DNA of 64,000 nt from Neoechinorhynchus agilis (Eukaryota; Acanthocephala). The notes beneath the pieces are model-generated. The model was not told the origin of the DNA and ran no database searches. It worked only from the letters and a program-made list of their open reading frames with translations. The position numbers and the translations under genes are program-made. Positions 1 to 10,953 of this stretch are shown here, one piece after another; position 1 is the first letter of the stretch, and every line of letters begins with the position of its first letter. The stretch covers positions 6,076,001 to 6,140,000 of the forward strand of contig CM121342.1 in assembly GCA_051530055.1 (NCBI GenBank), in the 5' to 3' direction.

Positions 1-206
1 ATCGCCCCTACAATTCGGCTAATTTTCCGTAATTCTCCTCCTCGCTCGTCTCATTCAATTGGACTTATCGAAATAATTAGACTTCGTAGACCATTCACTC
101 TTTTCGGTCTCAACTTAAGGCGCAGATCCACTGGCTCGAATCTTAACACTCGCAAACAGCCTCCTCCTCCTCCTCAACTCAAGATGCCGCGTCCTATCAT
201 CACTTC

Positions 207-315
207 TTTTTCTCCTTAATCTCCAACGAAATCATCCACATCAAAGATTTCTGCACCATTCACAGAGTCCATCTGAATTTCTCTAAATGCTTCGAAATGA
301 TTCCCTCACTTATTC
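207..315 (-). repeat. Dispersed repeat, inverted copy of 15541-15655
   Basis: The reverse complement of this stretch matches 15541-15655 almost base for base for about 110 bp, including the words GGGAATCATTTCGAAGCATT and GATGTGGATGATTTCGTT. Weaker relatives of the same sequence occur inside the 361-bp repeats at 16431-17100. No coding potential is seen. It is best read as a dispersed repeat family of unknown type. The first 200 bases of the window hold nothing else I can recognise. Confidence 0.75.
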
Positions 316-575
316 TTTTAATGTTCCGAATAGACAAATGCTGTCTTTAATAATTTCATATCTTTTAAACTAACATCTCAAATTTTTGTCCAATATAAAC
401 TTCGATTCCGTCTTCTTTGATTCGATTTCAAATGTCAGTTTAGAATCTTTTTTCGGCCTTGGAATCGAGATTTCGAATTGCAAAAAAAAAGAGAAAACTT
501 GAATCACAGTTGCGAGCACCTATCAGTAAGAGCTCACCTTTTCTTTTTAAAAAAAAGACGAATTTTGTCACAAAA

Positions 576-731
576 ATGAACCGCGGATACGAACTCCACC
601 GTCGCAGAAGACGCCATCATGAACACCACCACGGACAACATCCTGAACAAACTCATAATCGCCATTCACAAAATCATCACAGATCCCAGCATCCACCAAA
701 TGGACCTCCACAAGGATGCTGCATTATGTAA
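576..731 (+). CDS. Small His/Arg-rich protein ending in a CaaX-like box
   Basis: A 51-residue reading frame starts at the ATG at 576, which follows an AT-rich leader; the frame is open upstream but an ATG further up (459 region) is not needed. The protein is dominated by His, Arg, Gln, Asn and Pro, with a run of five Arg near residue 9 and several HH pairs. It ends Gly-Cys-Cys-Ile-Met. CCIM fits the C-a-a-X rule with Met at X, which is a farnesylation signal, and the neighbouring Cys could be palmitoylated. If real, it would be a tiny lipid-anchored, possibly metal-binding, basic protein on the cytosolic face of a membrane. No homologue is recognised. The low complexity makes chance possible, but the CaaX at the very end is a specific feature. 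Confidence 0.45.
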   Translation: MNRGYELHRRRRRHHEHHHGQHPEQTHNRHSQNHHRSQHPPNGPPQGCCIM

Positions 732-1249
732 TGGATTATAATCTAAAATATATTTGTGCTCATTTCACTTCTGGCTCGAATTAAGAATTAGTCTCATAAA
801 CAAAATCACATTTCATCTAAAATTCTAAGAAGAACCGTTATTTAACGTGCTTAAAGATTTTGAAGAAATCTATACAATTTTCTTAGTCTAACTCTCAAAT
901 TGATCATTGAAATACTATCAAAAATCGTAGAAAAAAAGAGCTTGGATGTTGTTCATAAGACAAAAATCAACTCGAATATCCATTGGACCAATGATCCATT
1001 CTATTTCCTATAGAACATGTAAGAAATTATTCTATAATTGCTTGGATAAAACTATTTAAAGAGATAGCATTGTAAATCATCGGTTCGATGGCAAAAAATT
1101 AAGCCTTTCAATTGACCATTTGCAACTCGATTTAGATGCTCCAATCGGATAAAATCAAAAACAATCGGATCTATTTTCGTCGTTTTTTAATTTTTTTTTG
1201 AAAAACATAATATATTTTTAACAATTCAAACAATCTGAAGCACACTCAC
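732..1249. other. Intergenic AT-rich stretch
   Basis: About 500 bp of AT-rich sequence with no convincing frame on the plus strand. On the minus strand an open run at roughly 1060-1165 could be coding, but I could not join it in phase to the possible exon at 1250-1351. Confidence 0.4.
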
Positions 1250-1351
1250 CACCTCCCGCCAAATTCCAGCTTTTGTCCTTCCTCGACCGTCGCCATCACG
1301 CCGGCAGCATTGCCCCGTTGTACTGCCAGCGAGATATTTTGTCGAATGAAT
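1250..1351 (-). other. Possible coding exon of an unidentified gene
   Basis: On the minus strand this short stretch is clearly more GC-rich than its surroundings and reads openly as a protein containing QNISLAVQRGNAAG, then VMATVEEGQKLEFGG. It is flanked on the 5' side by an AAAAAAAG acceptor-like site, in keeping with the AAG acceptors used elsewhere in this window, and on the 3' side by a good donor (GTGAGT at 1249-1244). The upstream exon would have to lie beyond the tandem array that begins at 1361. I found no downstream exon that continues in phase, and I do not recognise the family. It may equally be an isolated remnant. Confidence 0.3.
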
Positions 1352-1360
1352 CTTTTTTTC

Positions 1361-4300
1361 CATTTTTTCTCAAATAACAACAATTAAAACTATTTTATCA
1401 AAAAGATGATCTCAATGTCCGTTACAAAGCTCTCTTATTGTTTTCCTTTTTTACGGAATTATTTAAAAGTTTAAAAAGATAATTTTTTGCAAACGAGTCG
1501 ATGGCGGATATTTCGTGTTGTTCAAAGAAATCCGTCGACTTAATTTTGCTGAAAAAAGTTTCATTGATAAAATTATCCGAGATGGAAATTGTCTTTTTTT
1601 CCCATTTTTTCCCAAATAACAACAATTAAAACTATTTTATCAAAAAGATGATCTCAATGTACGCAATTATTTAAAAATTTAAAAAGATAATTTTTTGCAA
1701 ACGAGTCGATGGCGGATATTTCGTGTTGTTCAAAGAAATCCGTCGACTTAATTTTGCTGAAAAAAGTTTCATTGATAAAATTATCCGAGATGGAAATTGT
1801 CTTTTTTTCCCATTTTTTCCCAAATAACAACAATTAAAACTATTTTATCAAAAAGATGATCTCAATGTCCGTTACAAAGCTCTCTTATTGTTTTCCTTTT
1901 TTACGGAATTATTTAAAAAGTTTAAAAAGATAATTTTTTGCAAACGAGTCGATGGCGGATATTTCGTGTTGTTCAAAGAAATCCGTCGACTTAATTTTGC
2001 TGAAAAAAGTTTCATTGATAAAATTATCCGAGATGGAAATTGTCTTTTTTTCCCATTTTTTCCCAAATAACAACAATTAAAACTATTTTATCAAAAAGAT
2101 GATCTCAATGTACGCAATTATTTAAAAGTTTAAAAAGATAATTTTTTGCAAACGAGTCGATGGCGGATATTTCGTGTTGTTCAAAGAAATCCGTCGACTT
2201 AATTTTGCTGAAAAAAGTTTCATTGATAAAATTATCCGAGATGGAAATTGTCTTTTTTTCCCATTTTTTCCCAAATAACAACAATTAAAACTATTTTACC
2301 AAAAAGATGATCTCAATGTCCGTTACAAAGCTCTCTTATTGTTTTCCTTTTTTACGGAATTATTTAAAAATTTAAAAAGATAATTTTTTGCAAACGAGTC
2401 GATGGCGGATATTTCGTGTTGTTCAAAGAAATCCGTCGACTTAATTTTGCTGAAAAAAGTTTCATTGATAAAATTATCCGAGATGGAAATTGTCTTTTTT
2501 TCCCATTTTTTCTCAAATAACAACAATTAAAACTATTTTATCAAAAAGATGATCTCAATGTACGCAATTATTTAAAAATTTAAAAAGATAATTTTTTGCA
2601 AACGAGTCGATGGCGGATATTTCGTGTTGTTCAAAGAAATCCGTCGACTTAATTTTGCTGAAAAAAGTTTCATTGATAAAATTATCCGAGATGGAAATTG
2701 TCTTTTTTTCCCATTTTTTCTCAAATAACAACAATTAAAACTATTTTATCAAAAAGATGATCTCAATGTACGCAATTATTTAAAAATTTAAAAAGATAAT
2801 TTTTTGCAAACGAGTCGATGGCGGATATTTCGTGTTGTTCAAAGAAATCCGTCGACTTAATTTTGCTGAAAAAAGTTTCATTGATAAAATTATCCGAGAT
2901 GGAAATTGTCTTTTTTTCCCATTTTTTCCCAAATAACAACAATTAAAACTATTTTACCAAAAAGATGATCTCAATGTCCGTTACAAAGCTCTCTTATTGT
3001 TTTCCTTTTTTACGGAATTATTTAAAAGTTTAAAAAGATAATTTTTTGCAAACGAGTCGATGGCGGATATTTCGTGTTGTTCAAAGAAATCCGTCGACTT
3101 AATTTTGCTGAAAAAAGTTTCATTGATAAAATTATCCGAGATGGAAATTGTCTTTTTTTCCCATTTTTTCCCAAATAACAACAATTAAAACTATTTTATC
3201 AAAAAGATGATCTCAATGTACGCAATTATTTAAAAGTTTAAAAAGATAATTTTTTGCAAACGAGTCGATGGCGGATATTTCGTGTTGTTCAAGAAATCCG
3301 TCGACTTAATTTTGCTGAAAAAAGTTTCATTGATAAAATTATCCGAGATGGAAATTGTCTTTTTTTCCCATTTTTTCTCAAATAACAACAATTAAAACTA
3401 TTTTATCAAAAAGATGATCTCAATGTCCGTTACAAAGCTCTCTTATTGTTTTCCTTTTTTACGCAATTATTTAAAAATTTAAAAAGATAATTTTTTGCAA
3501 ACGAGTCGATGGCGGATATTTCGTGTTGTTCAAAGAAATCCGTCGACTTAATTTTGCTGAAAAAAGTTTCATTGATAAAATTATCCGAGATGGAAATTGT
3601 CTTTTTTCCCATTTTTTCCCAAATAACAACAATTAAAACTATTTTATCAAAAAGATGATCTCAATGTCCGTTACAAAGCTCTCTTATTGTTTTCCTTTTT
3701 TACGGAATTATTTAAAAGTTTAAAAAGATAATTTTTTGCAAACGAGTCGATGGCGGATATTTCGTGTTGTTCAAAGAAATCCGTCGACTTAATTTTGCTG
3801 AAAAAAGTTTCATTGATAAAATTATCCGAGATGGAAATTTTCTTTTTTTCCCATTTTTTCCCAAATAACAACAATTAAAACTATTTTATCAAAAAGATGA
3901 TCGCAATGTACGCAATTATTTAAAAATTTAAAAAGATAATTTTTTGCAAACGAGTCGATGGCGGATATTTCGTGTTGTTCAAAGAAATCCGTCGACTTAA
4001 TTTTGCTGAAAAAAGTTTCATTGATAAAATTATCCGAGATGGAAATTTTCTTTTTTTCCCATTTTTTCCCAAATAACAACAATTAAAACTATTTTATCAA
4101 AAAGATGATCGCAATGTACGCAATTATTTAAAAGTTTAAAAAGATAATTTTTTGCAAACGAGTCGATGGCGGATATTTCGTGTTGTTCAAAGAAATCCGT
4201 CGACTTAATTTTGCTGAAAAAAGTTTCATTGATAAAATTATCCGAGATGGAAATTGTCTTTTTTTCCCATTTTTTCTCAAATAACAACAATTAAAACTAT

Positions 4301-4600
4301 TTTATCAAAAAGATGATCTCAATGTCCGTTACAAAGCTCTCTTATTGTTTTCCTTTTTTACGCAATTATTTAAAAGTTTAAAAAGATAATTTTTTGCAAA
4401 CGAGTCGATGGCGGATATTTCGTGTTGTTCAAAGAAATCCGTCGACTTAATTTTGCTGAAAAAAGTTTCATTGATAAAATTATCCGAGATGGAAATTGTC
4501 TTTTTTCCCATTTTTTCTCAAATAACAACAATTAAAACTATTTTTTGATCAAAAAGATGATCTCAATGTCCGTTACAAAGCTCTCTTATTGTTTTCCTTT
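1361..4600. repeat. Tandem array of 208-bp and 242-bp units (about 15)
   Basis: Near-identical units restart at the word GATCTCAATGT at 1408, 1650, 1858, 2101, 2309, 2551, 2759, 2967, 3209, 3416, 3658, 3899, 4107, 4315 and 4556. Long units (about 242 bp) carry CCGTTACAAAGCTCTCTTAT after this word; short units (208 bp) lack it, having ACGCAATTATTT instead. The two types alternate irregularly. Minus-strand reading frames of 60-86 codons recur once per unit, but they are copies of one chance frame and shift with single-base length changes, so I do not call them genes. The array ends at about 4600, about 100 bp upstream of the secreted Cys-rich gene. Confidence 0.95.
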
Positions 4601-4701
4601 TTTCAACTACGGCCATTATTTGTTTGAGGAACTAAGAGAGCAAATAGAAAAGCTCGTTTATCAGAGCGGTGGGAATGTTAACGAAACCGATTTTTTAACC
4701 G

Positions 4702-4983
4702 ATGCATCGAGCATTTTTGCCTATTCTACTTTTTGTACTCATTGAAGTTAAACCACGTTCAATGCCTTTCCTTCAATGCAATAAAGATTGTCAGACATTG
4801 TGCCATGCTTTGTTCTTTATGGTCACTGAGATTGACAAAGATCAATTTTGGTTCAAATGTAACAAAGATTGTTTGAATAAATTCTGCCAAGGATGCAGCA
4901 GATCGGAGAAGTCAAAGTGGGTAAGGATTGAAATCAAAGCGAAACCCAACGCTAAAAAACAATTTAAACATTGTATTTCATAA
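4702..4983 (+). CDS. Small secreted protein with one six-cysteine hairpin module
   Basis: The 93-residue product starts with a short hydrophobic stretch (AFLPILLFVLIEV) that looks like a signal peptide. One cysteine module follows: C-x3-C-x3-C-x18-C-x3-C-x4-C, at residues about 26-62, with a conserved H after the third Cys and an aromatic FW before the fourth. The same spacing recurs in five tandem modules in the protein at 12593-13537, so the two are paralogues. Two helices bearing CxxxC pairs and linked by disulfides would fit, as in alpha-hairpinins, but this fold is inferred. The tail after residue 65 is Lys-rich, and a GTAAGG in it could be a splice donor, so the true C-terminus is uncertain. 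No function can be assigned beyond likely secretion. Confidence 0.65.
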   Translation: MHRAFLPILLFVLIEVKPRSMPFLQCNKDCQTLCHALFFMVTEIDKDQFWFKCNKDCLNKFCQGCSRSEKSKWVRIEIKAKPNAKKQFKHCIS

Positions 4984-5051
4984 AAAAAATTCTAATCCAC
5001 TATTTTGTTTGTGTGTGTGTCCAAACTCACCGAAATGAATGGTTTTTTTAC

Positions 5052-5666
5052 TCAGAAATCGACTTCATTCGTCGCTTCCATGCTCATTGATTCACTCGTA
5101 GGATCAAGAAGTTTTCTGACTTCATCATTGTTGGCGCATGCCTGTAGAAACTCATTCTTTGTGATGACTGAATCCGAATTGAGGTCAAGAAGTTCAAACA
5201 CTCGATCAATTCTATCTGAAGACATTGCATCTCCAAAGAATGTTTGTATAATGTGCCTCATTTCATGTCGTTCCAGTTTCCCATCATTATTAATATCATA
5301 AAGTCTGAAGACCATACTTAGTTTCTGCTTAAAGTTTCCTCTGGTCATCGCTGAAATCGCCCGAATGAACTCTTCAAAATCAATAGTGCCAGTTCCGTCC
5401 AAATCGAACGTTTGGAACAAGTATTTAGCAACCGTTGAAGCCTGTTCTCGGTTACCGACTTGTTCGTACATGTTCATGAATTGTCGTTCAGTTAAAAGAC
5501 CATTAGGACAGTCTTTAAGGAAGTCAGTATGCCACTTTACGATCTCTGATCTACTGAAATGAGTTTCTCGAACAAACATGTCGATATCGCGATCAGAAAG
5601 CGTTAGAAATCGCTTCTTTGCCTTACTTGACTTTCGATTAATAATCCGAGACTTTCCACTTCCCAT
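5052..5666 (-). CDS. Neuronal calcium sensor (NCS)-family EF-hand protein
   Basis: This intronless 204-residue frame encodes a calcium-binding switch protein of the NCS family (NCS-1, visinin/neurocalcin, recoverin, KChIP kin). The N-terminus MGSGKS fits N-myristoylation at Gly2. The first EF-hand is degenerate and holds the family hallmark CPNG at residues 53-56. EF2 (DLDGTGTIDFEE, 88-99) and EF3 (DINNDGKLERHE, 124-135) have all calcium ligands. EF4 (161-172) keeps D, N, D and the final E but has Ser where Gly is usual at loop position 6. Length is typical for the family (about 190-205). It would act at membranes as a calcium-dependent regulator of channels, kinases or receptors. The exact subfamily cannot be fixed by eye. 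Confidence 0.93.
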   Translation of the reverse strand: MGSGKSRIINRKSSKAKKRFLTLSDRDIDMFVRETHFSRSEIVKWHTDFLKDCPNGLLTERQFMNMYEQVGNREQASTVAKYLFQTFDLDGTGTIDFEEFIRAISAMTRGNFKQKLSMVFRLYDINNDGKLERHEMRHIIQTFFGDAMSSDRIDRVFELLDLNSDSVITKNEFLQACANNDEVRKLLDPTSESMSMEATNEVDF

Positions 5667-5699
5667 TATGTGAAACTATTTGCTCTTCTTTTTGATGAA

Positions 5700-7140
5700 A
5701 TGGACGTCCTCGTCGTTTGCTGTAGCTTTTAAATACCTGAGCGACAAGACGGTAGCTCGAAATGAAAGCAACAATGTCGCAAAACAAAGCCCAGGTTCTT
5801 GAGTCATCACGTTACCTTATTGAACTTTTAAGGCTATTCCAAAACCCAATTAGGATGCTGGCTGAGTTCTGATGGGCTTAATGGACATTTATATAAGAAA
5901 TTCTAACCTTTTATTTTAGAATATAGCCAACGATTTTGTCGACGATATCTGAAGAACCGGGCAATGTGATTAGAGAATTAGTATTGTTGCTGAAAAGTCT
6001 ACACCCGATGAACCGGTTACGCCTTTTTAATCGAAAAAAAAACCCATTTATTGCGCGAATTTCTCAAATCGAACTTTCGTTCGGTAAAACATGTGAAATA
6101 TCCCGAAAGAGGAATATTTTAGCTTTTTTGTGGGGCTCCCATACGACGGATAGCCTTCGTTTAATGGCTTTTCCATTAATCGAAGGCTGCTAAAATTCTG
6201 TTTCAAATGAGCCTCAAGGATTAAGCGCTTTTTAAAAAATCAAAACTAATTTGATGATCAGCGACGAGTGAATAAATACTTGACGGATCGAGTTATCCAA
6301 CGACGTAAATTGCTTCATGTAAACCATAAAAGATTTAAACCTTTTATTTCCCCACATTAAGGAAAATAATCTTTATAGTTTATGTTGTATGTCAACCGAT
6401 TGCGGTTTTAATCCCCACTGAAAATATCCGAGCGTCCTTCTAATCTTCTTTGTTTTATTAAAGGCTAAGAGATATGTTCGAGAATTTCCATTAAGGCTTT
6501 TAAAATCGATCGAGATATTAAATAAGGATGAAAATATAGTCGAACTTTCATTACTAAAAATACTTTGATCGTTCTAATTCCAACCTCAACCGTCTATTGG
6601 CTCTCCTTATTCCTTTTTTTTGAATAACAATGAAACATTATCAGAAAAACTTTCAAGAAGAAGACAATTATTGATGCGACCGTCCAATCTCAAGTCTTGG
6701 TTGTTGTATATGGACATTTTGTTTGGTGATTCTCTTCTGAATGAGAATCACCATTTATCCGATAAAAACTCCATTGTGCTTTTTTTAGAGTGTTTCCAAT
6801 TGTTGTAAATTAAATAAAACAATGCTCTTTATCAAGAAGAGAATCGCCCAACATAAAAGGGCGATTTGAGAACTCCTTGGCCCCATCCAACCATGGAGAA
6901 GGATAAAAATCTTAAAAGACTTCTTCGCATCCAACACCATGGAAGGAAACAAAAATTTGGCTTAAAACTATCGGCCAAGCATCGATTCGTTAAAAGTAAT
7001 TGAAAATCCGGACAAGCGGATTTTAAAAAAAATTATATTCTTCGATTTAAGACCTAAGAAGCAAACGGCTATTAATCAATAAAATTGTGGTGATCGGAGA
7101 TTTCCTAACTTAATCGAACGAGCGGTGGACCAATCCAAGA
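5700..7140. other. Intergenic region with three strong DNA hairpins
   Basis: No convincing gene. Three hairpins stand out: 6152-6188 (16-bp arms, one mismatch), 6725-6752 (perfect 10-bp arms, 8-base loop) and 6842-6866 (perfect 8-bp arms). The short open frames at 5936 and 6620 have no recognisable features and are not called. Confidence 0.55.
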
Positions 7141-7146
7141 ACTTTT

Positions 7147-8715
7147 TGCCGGACGAATCTCACGGACTTCGAAAATATCGTCCTGTGGTGATCAAAGTCA
7201 TCCCCGGACGCCGGGGATCTCACGGACTTCGAAAATATCGTCTTGTGGTGATCAAAATCATCCCCGGACGCCGGGGATCGCACGGACTTCGAAAATATCG
7301 TCTTGTGGTGATCAAAGTCATCCCCGGACGCCGGGGATCTCACGGACTTCGAAAATATCGTCTTGTGGTGATCAAAATCATCCCCGGACGCCGGGGATCT
7401 CACGGACTTCGAAAATATCGTCTTGTGGTGATCAAAATCATCCCCGGACGCCGGGGATCTCACGGACTTCGAAAATATCGTCTTGTGGTGATCAAAATCA
7501 TCCCCGGACGCCGGGGATCTCACGGACTTCGAAAATATCGTCTTGTGGTGATCAAAATCATCCCCGGACGCCGGGGATCTCACGGACTTCGAAAATATCG
7601 TCTTGTGGTGATCAAAGTCATCCCCGGACGCCGGGGATCTCACGGACTTCGAAAATATCGTCTTGTGGTGATCAAAATCATCCCCGGACGCCGGGGATCT
7701 CACGGACTTCGAAAATATCGTCTTGTGGTGATCAAAATCATCCCCGGACGCCGGGGATCTCACGGACTTCGAAAATATCGTCTTGTGGTGATCAAAATCA
7801 TCCCCGGACGCCGGGGATCTCACGGACTTCGAAAATATCGTCTTGTGGTGATCAAAGTCATCCCCGGACGCCGGGGATCTCACGGACTTCGAAAATATCG
7901 TCTTGTGGTGATCAAAGTCATCCCCGGACGCCGGGGATCTCACGGACTTCGAAAATATCGTCTTGTGGTGATCAAAATCATCCCCGGACGCCGGGGATCT
8001 CACGGACTTCGAAAATATCGTCTTGTGGTGATCAAAATCATCCCCGGACGCCGGGGATCTCACGGACTTCGAAAATATCGTCTTGTGGTGATCAAAGTCG
8101 GACCCGGGATCACGGACTTCGAAAATATCGTCTTGTGGTGATCAAATCATCCCGGACGCCGGGGGGGATCTCACGGACTTCGAAAATATCGTCTTGTGGT
8201 GATCAAAATCATCCCCGGACGCCGGGGATCTCACGGACTTCGAAAATATCGTCTTGTGGTGATCAAAATCATCTCCGGACGCCGGGGATCTCACGGACTT
8301 CGAAAATATCGTCTTGTGGTGATCAAAATCATCCCCGGACGCCGGGGATCTCACGGACTTCGAAAATATCGTCTTGTGGTGATCAAAATCATCTCCGGAC
8401 GCCGGGGATCTCACGGACTTCGAAAATATCGTCTTGTGGTGATCAAAATCATCCCCGGACGCCGGGGATCTCACGGACTTCGAAAATATCGTCTTGTGGT
8501 GATCAAAATCATCCCCGGACGCCGGGGATCTCACGGACTTCGAAAATATCGTCTTGTGGTGATCAAAATCATCCCCGGACGCCGGGGATCTCACGGACTT
8601 CGAAAATATCGTCTTGTGGTGATCAAAATCATCCCCGGACGCTGGGGATCTCACGGACTTCGAAAATATCGTCTTGTGGTGATCAAAATCATCCCCGGAC
8701 GCCGGGGATCTCCCC
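7147..8715. repeat. 60-bp minisatellite, 26 units, each with an 8-bp hairpin
   Basis: The word TCACGGACTTCGAAAATATC recurs every 60 bp from 7159 to 8059, then at 8110, then every 60 bp from 8171 to 8651, which makes 26 units. Each unit contains the perfect inverted repeat ATCCCCGG-ACG-CCGGGGAT. Variation is almost limited to one A/G site (AAAATC or AAAGTC) and a few C/T sites, so the array is recently homogenised. One unit near 8098-8165 is disrupted. Because 60 is a multiple of three, long frames stay open on both strands (317-338 codons). They lack ATG starts and are repeats of one 20-codon word, so they are not called as genes. Confidence 0.97.
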
Positions 8716-9643
8716 GTCCGTTAGTAGTTTCGTGGATCTAGGAAATTAACCGATACTTTATTGAATCCATTCGAAATTTATTTGGCTCAAATGAATGGGA
8801 ATTCTAAATAAAATCGATTGGTTTTTACGGTAAAAGAGAAAACAACAAAGATAACCATTTCTCGTGATGAAAAGCGGAATCAATTTTTGTTAAATCAATG
8901 AACATCGCTTTGGTGTTCAATCTTAAACATTTTAAGAAACTTATGTGAAACTCATTAGTACGAAAGACGGAGAAATCCAACGAAGTGTGCCAGTGAAATC
9001 GGTTCATAAAGAAACCGAAAATAGGGATTATCTTTAAAGAAGAATTTTAATATTTGGGATGCTCATGAAAATTATTTTTCTTTATTTCGCCTTCATTAGA
9101 ACAATCAATTGAAATTTTTTTTACAATCTTCAATTCTTTTATTTTGGTCGTCTTTTTCTTTTGTTTAATTTTCATAAATCGCGTTTGCGTTCGGTTTTAA
9201 AATTTGAAACTCAATTTTAAGCTCAAAGATTTTGCTTTTAACCATCGTTCAATTGTTTTAATGAAAGCAAAAGAAAAATACTTTCTTTTTCTTAGTTTTA
9301 CCACTTCTTCGGAATCAAAAATTCACTAATCTATATTTCCCCGATATTTCTCATCGGATAATTCCGACATTTTCCCAAAATTTCTCATTGTTTGTAAGTT
9401 CTATAAAGATTTTATCGATTGATTGTTTTAATGAAAGCGAAATAAAGAAAAATAATTTAATATTTTTTGTTTTCACATGAAACTTCTTTAGAATTGTCTG
9501 CATCCAACATTTTCTGGCAATTTGCAAAGTTTTCATTAAAACGATCAATGGATAGAATCTTTACAATCTTCAATTCTTTTATTTTTGTCGTCTTTTTCTT
9601 TTTTTTAATTTTCATAAATCGCGTTTGCCGTCTAATTTTAGAT
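8716..9643. repeat. KDSR upstream region with a 70-bp direct repeat
   Basis: About 70 bp at 9121-9189 is repeated at 9561-9629 with only a few differences (both contain CAATCTTCAATTCTTTTATT and end in CATAAATCGCGTTTGC). The second copy ends about 15 bp before the KDSR start codon, so it likely spans the promoter or 5' untranslated region. No gene is seen in 8716-9640. Confidence 0.6.
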
Positions 9644-10802
9644 ATGGAGATACTGCTTTCAACAGTCTTCCAATTTCTGATTTTATTAGTCTGTCTCTTC
9701 TGTTCATTGGTCTATCTTCTTCGATTCCAACAAAGGCCAATGAACTTTGAGAAGCCTTGTCATGTTCTGGTAATTTCTGTTTGCCTCTTATTAGATCTCA
9801 AAAGAAGTTCTCTTTAAGATATCCGGTGGTTCAAGTGGAATTGGTCTTAGTTTGGCTGTGAAATACGCAAGGATGGGTTGTAGATTGAGTCTCATAGCGC
9901 GAAACGAGGTTAGATAGCCGAGATGACCGAGAGATAATCTTCTTTAAGGAACGATTATTAGAAGCAAAGGATAAATGCGAGAAGGCTGCCAATGACGGGA
10001 CGCAAGTATCGATTTATCCCATGGATTTATCGAGATCTTCTCTTTTATCGATAAGAAATGCACTTAGTGACAACGAACAACCAATTGATCTTTTGATTTG
10101 TTGCGCAGGACAATGTGTGTCCGATGAGTTCATTAATCTGTCTCAAGACGAAATAGAGGTATTTTTTTAATGTCAACCATCGATTGTTCTGAGTTCATCT
10201 TAAGCAAATGATCAATACCAATTTGACGGGCACAATATTACTTGTCCGCTCGATTGTGTCCATGATGCTCGATGAACCAATTAGCGAACGAAGAGTCTTA
10301 TTGGTTAGTTCTCAAGCTGGACAAATCGGTTTGTATGGATACTCAGTCTACAGTGCGACTAAATTCGCATTGGACGGATTTGCTCAAGCTCTCCAAATGG
10401 AATTAGTTAAGCACCGAATCTTCATAACTGTGGCCTATCCACCCGATACGGATACACCAGGATTTCATCAAGAACGTCTTAGAACCGTACGTACCGTTAT
10501 TCTCTCCTTTTTTTTAGTTTTCATTTTCGCATTTGTAGCCAAAAGTAACCAAAATTTTATCTGATTCGTCAGGATTGTGGAAACCGGACGATGTTGCCGA
10601 TAAGATTGTCACTTGTCTGGAGCATGGAGATCCAAAATGTTCATTTGGAATCAATGGATGGTTATTAGCCTTACTTACAAACGGACTCACCCCCGTTCAC
10701 AACTCATTTATGGGTTTATGGGAAACATTTATGTATCCATTTGCGAGAATAGTAGCCATTTTCACTACCGTTCGATTCTACAAAGTTTGCAGAGAAGTTT
10801 GA
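9644..10802 (+). CDS. KDSR: 3-ketodihydrosphingosine reductase
   Basis: A short-chain dehydrogenase that reduces 3-ketodihydrosphingosine to dihydrosphingosine with NADPH in de novo sphingolipid synthesis at the ER membrane. Five exons join in phase 0: 9644-9769, 9819-9908, 9949-10158, 10205-10486 and 10539-10802, giving 323 residues, close to the family's usual 330. Residues 1-27 form a membrane segment. The cofactor loop SGGSSGIG (44-51) is split off from exon 1 by intron 1. CCAGQ stands in for the NAG motif; catalytic Ser is in VSSQ, and Tyr191/Lys195 form YSATK. The KDSR-specific AYPPDTDTPGF follows. A hydrophobic C-terminal segment precedes the end. Introns are 49, 40, 46 and 52 bp; the first three end in CTTTAAG or TCTTAAG. 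Confidence 0.96.
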
Positions 10803-10953
10803 CACTAAAGTCGACTAAGTCATTTTGTCATCTCAAAAATAAATCACAAATATCAGTGATTTTATCGCAATTTCGGCTCCAATCTGGGTTTAAATCAATT
10901 AACAAACGATGACTTATTAGTCTGATGTAAAAGGTTCCTCGGAGGTATTATAG

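Noticed and set aside
1422-4511. Recurring minus-strand 60-86-codon frames in the first array
   Set aside because: Each is the same chance frame of the repeat unit, with ends set by unit-length changes. No sign of selection on protein sequence.
1361-4600. CRISPR-like array because of regular repeats
   Set aside because: Repeats and intervening parts are both nearly identical between units, there are no unique spacers and the genome is eukaryotic.
7110-8741. Long open frames of 170-338 codons on both strands of the 60-bp array
   Set aside because: They exist because the unit length is a multiple of three. They lack ATG starts, are open on both strands at once and encode one repeated 20-residue word.
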